Positions 56,021 to 64,000 of a DNA stretch of 64,000 nucleotides are shown here, one piece after another. Within the stretch, counting starts at the first letter, position 1, and each line of letters opens with the position of its first letter. The position numbers and the translations under genes are program-made. The notes below the pieces were generated by a model. That model was not told the DNA's origin and did not search any database. It saw only the letters and a list, made by a program, of their open reading frames with translations. The stretch covers positions 2,666,001 to 2,730,000 of the forward strand of contig NC_092807.1 of assembly GCF_040954645.1 (NCBI RefSeq), in the 5' to 3' direction. This DNA is from Diabrotica undecimpunctata. Its lineage: Eukaryota > Arthropoda > Insecta > Coleoptera > Chrysomelidae.

Positions 56021-56298
56021 GTCGAGACAAAAAATTGTTGAGAACAATAAAAGTACGCAAGACTGCATACCTTGGACACATACTGAAAAATAATAAATAT
56101 AGTCTTCTGCAGGTCATCATGCAGGGTAGAGTCGATGGCAAAAAGGAAATAGGTAGAAAGAGGAATTCGTGGCTGCGAAATATTCGAGACTGGACAAACA
56201 TGACTGTAGACGAATTATTCCACGTTGCAAAAGACAGAGAAGCTTCTAAAAATGTGGTCGCCAACCTCCGTTAATGGTGACGGCATAGGAAGAAGAAG
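56021..56298 (+). mobile_element. RTE LINE, lineage A, short 3' fragment
   Basis: Only the last part of the C-terminal domain is present and open to its stop at 56274. It reads LRTIKVRKTAYLGHILKNNKYSLLQVIMQGRVDGK in sections, then KEIGRKRNSWLRNIRDWTNMTVDELFHVAKDREASKNVVANLR. A (GAA)n tail ends at 56298. AATTTAAATTTT at 56009-56020 and 56299-56310 is a perfect 12-bp target-site duplication. Confidence 0.92.
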
Positions 56299-56425
56299 AA
56301 TTTAAATTTTATAATAAATACATACCATTTTATATCAGAAATGTTTGCTTCATTGTATGTTTTTTAAATTAAGGTATACAGCCAACCACTGTAATTTTTT
56401 TTTATTTTTTTTTATTTTAAATTAT

Positions 56426-58100
56426 TTTATTTTATCGAAAGGGCTATGCGATGATAATGGAAATCTACAACTAGACCCCGACAAAATAGTTAGAATCTGG
56501 GAAACTTATTTGGAACAACTGTTTAATGATGACCATCTTAGTGGGTATATACTGAGCAATGATGATACTGGCCCTTCTATTCTAAAATCAGAAGTGGAGA
56601 ATGCTATAAAGGGTCTTAAAAATAACAAAAGACCAGGCAACGATAACGTATACGGGAAAGTATTGAAAATGCTGTGCGAAATAAACAGTCAATTTCTAGA
56701 CTCACTCGTCAGACTCTTTAACAATATTTATAACAGCGGGGAGTTTCCTGAAGACTGACTAGAGTCAACTTTTGTTGCCATACCGAAAAAACCAAAAGCA
56801 AAGTCTTGTGATCAACATCGGATGATAAGTCTAATTAACCACATTTCGAAGGCATACACCAAGGTTATTTACAACAGAATAAGCAAAAAATGCGAGGATA
56901 ACATTGGAGATTCGCAGTTTGGGTTTCGGAATTCTCTTGGGACAAGAGAAGCACTTTTTAGTCTACAGGTACTCATCCAGCGCTGCAGAGATATGAACAA
57001 AGACGTGTACATATGCTTTATAGACTACGCAAAAGCATTCGATAACGTAAAGCACGAAAAGATAATTGCAGTTCTCCATAAGATCGGAGTCGACTACAGA
57101 GACATTCGAACAATAGCGAGTCTCTATTGGGGCCAAACAGCTAAAGCGAAAGTAGGATCTACATTGACCAATAAAATTGAGATCAAGAAAGGGGTACGAC
57201 AGGGCTGTATCTTATCTCCTATTCTCTTTAATATATACTCAGAAGAAGTATTTAAGACAGCGCTGGAGGAAAGCACAGAAGGCATAAAGATAAATGGAGA
57301 AATAATTAATAACATAAGGTATGCTGATGACACTGTGATTCTAGCAAGTAGCATGGAGGAACTGAGTTACCTAATGAGTAAGATACAAAATACAAGTGCA
57401 CAATATGGACTCAGACTAAATATCACAAAATCCAAATGGATGAAGTAAGCAAAACCCAACAACCACCACAGCAACTGATATTAGACAATGAAAGAATTGA
57501 ACACGTGGATTCGTACATCTACTTGGGAACAACAGTTAACTCAAATTGGGATCAAGCGAGGGAAATACGTATAAGAGTAGAAAAGGCAAGAGCATCGTTC
57601 ACTAGAATGAAGCAAATTTTCACCTCTAAAAGCCTCACCCTACCTCTCAAAAGTCGACTTCTGAAATGTTATGTATTCCCGGTTTTGTTATATGGAATGG
57701 AGGCGTGGACAATGACCGCCACATTGATGAAAAAAGTAGAGGCCTTCGAAATGTGGGCTTACCGACGTATATTACGTATATCCTGGACTGAGCACGTGAC
57801 CAACGAAGAGGTACTACGCCGGATAGGTAAAGAGGGAGAGGTAGGAATAAGTATAAAGAAAAGAAAGTTGGAATACTTGGGTCACGTTATGAGACATAAT
57901 AAATATAGAGTACTACAACTGATCGTTCAAGGGAAAATAGACAGCAGAAGGGGTCCAGGGAGGAGAAGACACTCGTGGCTCCAAAACTTGCGGCAATGGT
58001 TCGGATTGTCATCTGCTGAACTATTCAGATCTGCCGTAAACAAAGACAGAATAGCCATGTTGATTGCCAACGTTCAGAACGGACAAGGCACATGAAGAAG
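56426..58100 (+). mobile_element. RTE LINE, lineage A, 5'-truncated, two lesions
   Basis: It begins in the linker (GLCDDNGNLQLDPDKIVRIW). Frame 56345-56758 ends at a stop in the EDW/LEST region. Frame 56822-57448 has MISLINHISKAYTKVIYNRI, SQFGFRNSLGTREALFSLQVL, CFIDYAKAFDNV, KKGVRQGCILSPILFNIYSEEVF and IRYADDTVILASS, ending in KSKWMK and a frameshift. Frame 57436-58095 resumes QQPPQQLILDNERIEHVDSYIYLGTTVNSNWDQAREIR, LLYGMEAWTMT, TEHVTNEEVLRRIGK, LEYLGHVMRHNKYRVLQLIVQGK and RGPGRRRHSWLQNLRQWF, then a stop. ATTTTAAATTAT at 56414-56425 and 58101-58112 is a perfect 12-bp target-site duplication. It is closest in motif detail to the copy at 30678-32301. Confidence 0.94.
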
Positions 58101-58775
58101 ATTTTAAATTATAATAAATTAAAATAAAATTCAGAAGATTCCACACATCTCCGTAGAAAATTTAACGCCACACCCAACCACATATACAGATTTAAATATT
58201 AAAATTAGAAAAGAAATTTTAACATATCAGTGATCGTTAGTGGCTCTTTGCAACGTCGTTGTCAGCGCGTGTGTATTCCACTTAAGAGCACCATTTTTGT
58301 TGGGTAAATTTTCTACGCACGACTTCACTTAAAGGTACATAAATGCTTATATGATCAGATTTGCGTTTATTGGCCCAATTGTAATGCATCAATGGTATCA
58401 ATACCAACTAATTACTCAGCGATCCAATCGATATCTGAATTAAAGTTTTCCGCTTGGAGGGATAGTCGTTAAGACTATTGTTGTTTAAGTGTGTAAAATT
58501 TAAATATGGACGAAAATATCCGACAAATAAAACCAGTAGGAAATTAGTACGATTTGTTCATTTTTCTTATGTAGATATTCTGTATTTATATAATTACTTC
58601 TATCGTATATTTTTACTGCTTTCTGGTATCAATCGCTCACACCGACTCATAAGCGTATTTAGTGTTCCTGTCGATTCCAACAAATGTTAACATAATGAAA
58701 AAATATTAAAAAAAAAAGATTTAACTACAAAATAAACGAAACAAAAAAAATAAAAATAAACATGAACGAATAAGA

Positions 58776-58778
<3 letters not shown>

Positions 58779-58839
<61 letters not shown>
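58779..58839. repeat. (AT)n microsatellite
   Basis: An uninterrupted alternating A/T run of about 61 bp. Confidence 0.98.
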
Positions 58840-58842
<3 letters not shown>

Positions 58843-59404
58843 ACATATTTATTATTACAAATTTAGTATTAAAATGACCAATGTAATATGAAGCCACATT
58901 ATCGGCACAGACATTAAGATCAACAATAAGTAGTTTGGCAAATGGTTTCAGTTCCCTTAGTCATCACAAAGAAGGAAAAAAAACAAAAAAACTGCTTTCT
59001 GCGCTTTTATTTGCTATTATCCAGTTTCAATATTATGTCGCTCTTACGTCATTTGCCTTCTTGTGTTGTCAATATGTACCCATTTATTGTGTTATCATCT
59101 GCCCTTTTTAAACTGACTTAAATATGCTCATTGTCCATTGATTGAAGCTATTTGGAATTTTTTTTAATAGACCTCTCTACACAATATTTGTTACAATTAA
59201 AATATTATGCTAGGTTTGGCTTTTACACTGTTATATTTGTTCAGAAAACTTGGTCCTCTTTAGTCTTCTAGTTTTTCTTCTTCCTCCTCGGCCAAAAAAA
59301 CTTCATTGTCATCTTTATCGTCAGGAACCTTTATGTTGTTATTGTGTCGGATCTTATTTCAAATAGATTCTTCATTATTGGTCTTATACTGCCTTAATAT
59401 GTTT

Positions 59405-59787
59405 GAAGCGAAGCTTCTATACCGGCCTTGTATTTTATTTTTTTCTCTATAGTGAAATGCTGAGCTGAGCGTCACGGAAGTAGCGCCACAAAATGACGTC
59501 GTCACGAGACGCGTTATATAACAGCGGCTCGTCACATCGATTCACTACTCTGGATCAATTCGTCATCATATATATTTACTTTAAGCAGGTTTAAATTAAA
59601 AAGTGCATGTATAAATAACTAACAAAATACAGATATTAAATGAGAAGTAAAAAATTTAAAGTATATCTGTCAATAAAAGATAGAAAAACAAAGAGAAAAA
59701 TAAAAGATTGATATTAAAATTCGATTCGTAATGATTTTCGAACGTCAAAATTCATCATAAATGTCAAAAGTCATAAATGTCATCCGA
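59405..59787 (+). repeat. dispersed repeat R1x, copy 2
   Basis: It begins GAAGCGAAGCTTCTATA. Colinear with 40176-40470 over most of its length, it contains a roughly 80-bp GC-rich segment (CACGGAAGTAGCGCC onward) and an A-rich insert lacking in copy 1. Confidence 0.8.
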
Positions 59788-60273
59788 TCCAATTATTAAC
59801 AATATAAAATCGTCTGTTTATAAAAGTCCACTATAAGAGAAAATTTCAGTTTCATAATACCTACTACGACCCAATTTTAATTTAATTAGTAGAAATCTGC
59901 ACACTTTAATATATTATAACCTCAAAATTCTCACAATCTTCTTTGTTTTAAGTTATTTAAGTTAATAATTAAGATATTTAAGAATTTTTTTTATAATTTA
60001 AAATGCTAATAGCTTCTTTGAGTTCGAATTAATCCAAAAGTAAATTTTTATATGTACACCACCCAAAAGTTTACCCTTAATAAGGGCCTATAGAACTTTT
60101 TTTTTGTACGATATTACGGTTTTTTTACGTTGGTACAACACTTTTTTTAGTGAAGTGTTGGCACAGCTGAGAAATATTTGTGCCTCTAAATTAACTTTGT
60201 TTTGGTGAATTTCTGACAATGTGATTGAAGTTATGTTATACTATATTATATTATATTATATTCTAAAGCAATT

Positions 60274-60653
60274 CTTCTCGTGGCGCCGTCTCCTTTTGAA
60301 GGTTGGCGATCCAAATGGCAATTGTACTTTTCCTTCCAGTATAACTTGAAGTAATTCGTAACTTTCGCCTCTCAACACATGACCCAAGTATTGAATTTTC
60401 CTCTCTTTGATTATTCTTAGTAATTCTTTTTATTTACACATGCGACGGAGTACCTCAACATTAGTAACTCTTTGTACCCATGGAATTCTCAACATTTGTC
60501 TGTATATATACATCTCAAAGGCATCTATTCTTTTTTCTATTTCAGAGTCCATTGTCCAACTTTCACAGCCATACAGTAAGACAGGAAAAACGTAAGATCT
60601 GATCATTCGGATTCTAAGCTGCAGACTAAGGTCTTTGAAGCAATGGCTAATCA
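60274..60653 (-). mobile_element. RTE LINE, lineage A, short 3' fragment
   Basis: Frame 60654-60430 reads FKDLSLQLRIRMIRSYVFPVLLYGCESWTMDSEIEKRIDAFE in parts, then WVQRVTNVEVLRRMCK. After a stop come KIQYLGHVLRGESYELLQVILEGK and a decayed end. The 3' end is near 60274. TAAAGCAATT at 60264-60273 and TAAAGCTATT at 60654-60663 match at 9 of 10 positions, an eroded target-site duplication. The SWLxNLR block is deleted. Confidence 0.83.
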
Positions 60654-60663
60654 TAAAGCTATT

Positions 60664-61326
60664 TTAGATAACGCGGTGTCAAAAGGTGCCAAAAAGGACA
60701 TTGTTCAGAAAGATCATTGGAAAGAAAACGTGGCAAAATCTAAGAGATAGAGTGGACAGGATTATGTGTCAAAATTTACGGGAAAACTGTACAGAGTAAG
60801 GTACAGTTCGCCAAAAATAGCTGAAACTCTGAAATTCTAAGTGCTTGCGCGAATAATGAAGTGAGAACGCACTCGGAAGGAAAAAGATAGCCTGTACTCG
60901 CGGGTGAACTTTAAAATATAGGTACAATCGGAGACACAAATATAGAAACGTAAAGTTTGAATAGTTTCTAATAGGTCCCATACACAATTATTATTACTGT
61001 CATTATTTTTCTTCAGTATATTTGTGGTATTTGTTCTACAAAGTGAGATGTAAAAAAATAGATCCAACAAAAACCGCTTGTGTTGCTATGAATTATGGCA
61101 TTAAAAACCAAAAATTATATTTTTATATTGACCATTTATACTTTATATTACCATTATATTGACCAAAAGGTTTCAGAGAAAAAGGGCGTAAGCAGTAGGG
61201 TAGTAAAGTATTAATAAAATCCTCTATTAATTAAAAAATTCATCACACAAACTTTCCACTAATTTAAAATCAAAACTGACATTTTTTTTCAGCGACATAT
61301 TGCTTCATAGAAGCAATATGTATAGG

Positions 61327-61376
<50 letters not shown>

Positions 61377-61399
61377 CTATAGGATTCAAATCCGGATGA
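60664..61399. other. unassigned sequence with an (AT)n tract
   Basis: No gene recognised. 61331-61372 is an (AT)n microsatellite of about 42 bp. Confidence 0.5.
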
Positions 61400-62770
61400 T
61401 ACGGGGTAACCGTAAAACTGAATGTCCTTTATCCTCGAGTATTTTGTCAATTTCATACGTTTTAAAGCGAGGTGGAGTGGAAAACACGAAAACCAAAGAA
61501 AAATTTCAGATGATGTTTATTCTATGGCTTTAGAACATTTAAAATATATTCCACATAAACCAAGTTATTACACACCTAGAAAAACAAACAGATTCGTCAA
61601 CCCAGACCTAACAATTAAGAACATTTTTAAGCAGTTTCAAAGTTGTTTAAGAACACTACTGGGAATATTCTTACCATGAAATACAAGACCTATTTTAAGT
61701 TTTTCAAATAAACTAATTTTACTTTCAAAAAACCGAAGACTGACACATGCGATTATTGTCGTGAGTGTGAAATCAAACTAAAAAAGAGCCGGAATGATAA
61801 ATGCCGTGTTGATTACAATTTCCAGAAAATGAGACTAGAGGCATATTCCAAGCTATAAAATGATTGCTTGAGAAAGGCAATAGATGATAGTGGCATTCTT
61901 GTCCTGGAATTTAATTACCCACAAAATCTACCGTTGCCAAAGCTCAGCATAACAAAACAGTTCTATAAAAGACTTTTATGGATGTATGTATTCAATATAC
62001 AAGTGCATAATGATGGATCATCATTATGTATACTCCTTTATAGAATATCAATGTAAAAAAGGGAGCAGGTAGTGTTGCTTTGACTGTATTCACAATAAAT
62101 TAGCAGATTATCCTAATACCAAGCATATTGTTCTTCTATCAGATGCAGTTGGAGGCCAAAATAAAAATCAGACTTTGTTACGGTTTTGTTCTTGGAGATC
62201 AAAACTATACAGAGTCGAAGTGACACATATTAATCTTATTAGTGGACACTCCTTTTGTCAGTGCCACAGAAATTTTGGGGTTATAAGACAGGCCTTAAAA
62301 AGAGTTCAAAATGTTGAGGAACCCAAAATCTATCTAGAAAAAATCATACAGTTCAGACAAACTTCTTCTCCTTTCTGCCTCAAACATGACTCCTATAATA
62401 TATGACTTGGATGCGGCACTTCTTCCCTCTTTTTTGAAGAAGCATGTAAATAAAGATTGTGAGTTTAAAATACAACAGTATCGCGTGCTGAAGTATAAAC
62501 CTTGTGGGATACTGGCTGCTTCTAAAACCTACTTTGAAATGTATACCCCTTTGAAATATGCAAAAACATTGCCATTTGATCTTACTCTTACACTTTTATT
62601 TCGGGTTTCTATTAATAAGTCTAAAATAAAAGATGTGAGAGACTTGTTTCTGTACTTAAGAGAAGAAAGTAGAAACTTCTACAACTTCTTTAAAAAAAAC
62701 ACACCCACCTGCTGAAAAGGACAATAAGAGTAGTGATGGTGACTCAGACAGTGAGGAAATTTAGCATAAA
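61400..62770 (+). pseudogene. DUF7869-like transposon-associated protein, decayed
   Basis: The plus strand, over several frames, gives VYSMALEHLKYIPHKPSYYTPRKTNRF (61520-61610), FKKPKTDTCDYCRECEIKLKKS (61720-61790), FNYPQNLPLPKLSITKQFYKRLLWMYVFNIQVHN (61910-62010), IVLLSDAVGGQNKNQTLLRF (62125-62190), INLISGHSFCQCHRNFGVIRQALKR (62230-62300) and MTPIIYDLDAALLPSFLKKHVNKDCEFK onward to KSKIKDVRDLFLYLREESRNFYNFF. This ordered set (DTCxxC; LxxPxLxxxxxFYxRxLxxYNxxIH; SDxxGGQNxN; GHSFxxxDRxFG) fits a large family common in arthropod genomes that I associate with DUF7869. Its biochemical role is unclear to me and it may be transposon-borne. About five lesions make it a pseudogene. Confidence 0.6.
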
Positions 62771-63921
62771 ATTATATTAAATATAATGTAGTGTAAACAG
62801 AATAAAGTCTTGTTGTACAAACACCTTGATTATTATTTTAAACCTTTGTATACTATGTAACGGTAGTATACTATACAACAGTAAAAAGTTATAGGTCTTT
62901 CTTCTACAGAAGACGTTTTAATCTGCCAAATGTGTTGAAGACGTCGAAGCAAAAGACCTGAAGAAAAAGGGCTTATGTAAACTTGTTTTAATACTCTTCA
63001 TTTGAAAAGAAAAAAGGACATATTCTATAAAGGTATTCTCAATTATTTTATCAATGCGTCGAAAATTCTTAAAACTAAACACTTAAATTGTTTAAGTGTT
63101 GGTTCGCCTTAGGCATGAATGTTAAATCTTTGAATGATTGTTTCTCAAAATACACTTTTAGCAGATAGGCACTTCTTGTAGTTACCGCCTCAATTACTTT
63201 ATATAATCTTAAAAATATTATTTAAATTTTAAAAATACGGAAATCATAAAATGAGGCTTCGCGCTATAATCTACTGTACAGCCTACTGTACCACTTTTTT
63301 TATATCTAGCTTGTTGGCACTACCTTGATTTCTGTCCCCTTTCATTCCGTCCCTTATTTTGACTTCATACAGTAATAGATCACCTTCAATGAAATAATTT
63401 TATCATCTATATATCGTAATTAAACGTAGGGTTGTGAACAGGTGGGAAGCAGGTAGTTTTTTTGATCTGGCACATAATCCGAGCATTTCTTCGTCCGAAA
63501 TCCTAATTAATAATCTTTGTGATTCGATTACTCGAGAACTACCATCTCAACTGCACATAATTCAAATCCGAACAATAAATAACTGAGCGCATCAAGTCCA
63601 TAACCTCCACTAATTTTCTGCCTATAAATTAAAATTTTCACACAAGGAGTTTCATTTTCGGCCGGGTACTAATCAATTAAATTACTTAAATGCTACAGGA
63701 GACAGCTTTAATGCCATTCAGCGCACTACACAAATCTTCTTAATCCGATATTTATAATGTCATTATAAATAAATTATTTGCCGACGGTATACAGCTTGTC
63801 CAATGGCTTGTTGGTAATTTGTCATGACTTTGTACAGAGAAGTCCGCGAAGTAGATACAAACAAGATCTTAAAAAGTTGGAAAATTTTCTGTAGTCAACG
63901 GTAGTTAAAAATTATGTCTTC
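62771..63921. other. unassigned sequence
   Basis: No gene seen. 63420-63790 is mixed-composition and free of recognisable transposon sequence. Confidence 0.4.
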
Positions 63922-64000
63922 TTCTTTTTGTGGTGCCTATCCCTTACGGATGTTGGCTACTAGCATGGCAATTCTAACTTTACTGACCGCAGCTCGAAAT
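63922..64000 (-). mobile_element. RTE LINE, lineage A, 3' end (continues past the window)
   Basis: Read on the minus strand, the last bases give FRAAVSKVRIAMLVANIRKG and a stop, the C-terminus of lineage A proteins (compare VNKVKIALLIANVRNG near 32230-32284). A GAA-type tail sits at about 63922-63930. The rest of the element lies beyond position 64000. Confidence 0.85.

Larger units (their letters stand above)
58113..60263. other. unassigned sequence, microsatellite and dispersed repeat
   Basis: No gene seen. It holds the (AT)n tract at 58779-58839 and the repeat copy at 59405-59787. 58200-58480 looks non-repetitive. Confidence 0.45.

Overview
The window reads as intergenic or intronic DNA from a large, AT-rich, transposon-packed insect genome. 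A beetle is my best guess, because of the many RTE-type endonuclease-reverse transcriptase copies alongside piggyBac, Tc1/mariner, pogo and PIF/Harbinger remnants. That is inference; no host gene is present to confirm it. I found no convincing host protein-coding gene, tRNA, rRNA or CRISPR array. Nearly every long reading frame belongs to a mobile element.

Layout. 0-10 kb: RTE copies on both strands (476-2671, 6137-7372, 8785-9359), a mariner-like fragment, a deleted piggyBac and a jockey-like LINE. 10-20 kb: a tRNA-derived SINE, a mosaic of old RTE pieces, a pogo-like element, and an internally deleted PIF/Harbinger element split by an RTE copy. 20-30 kb: a decayed piggyBac, R1- and I/jockey-type fragments, and two more RTE copies. 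30-40 kb: a piggyBac split by an RTE copy, a DDE transposase, a hammerhead-ribozyme-like motif, and two long RTE copies. 40-50 kb: a pogo/CENP-B-like element split by an RTE copy, then an old plus-strand RTE split by a young minus-strand RTE whose 822-codon frame is unbroken. 50-64 kb: more RTE copies, a Tc1-like transposase, a second deleted PIF/Harbinger element, a DUF7869-like gene remnant, and an RTE 3' end running off the window.

Seven RTE lineages (named A to G here) can be told apart by their C-terminal domains and short 3' tails: GAA-type for A and B, TAG for C, AT for D, GAT for E, GAAGAAATAAGAAG for F and ACAT-type for G. Most copies are 5'-truncated and flanked by target-site duplications of 8-16 bp, which fix their borders and the order of nested insertions. 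The elements do not form a shared pathway. They are parasites layered on one another, with possible remnants of host non-coding sequence in TE-free islands between them.
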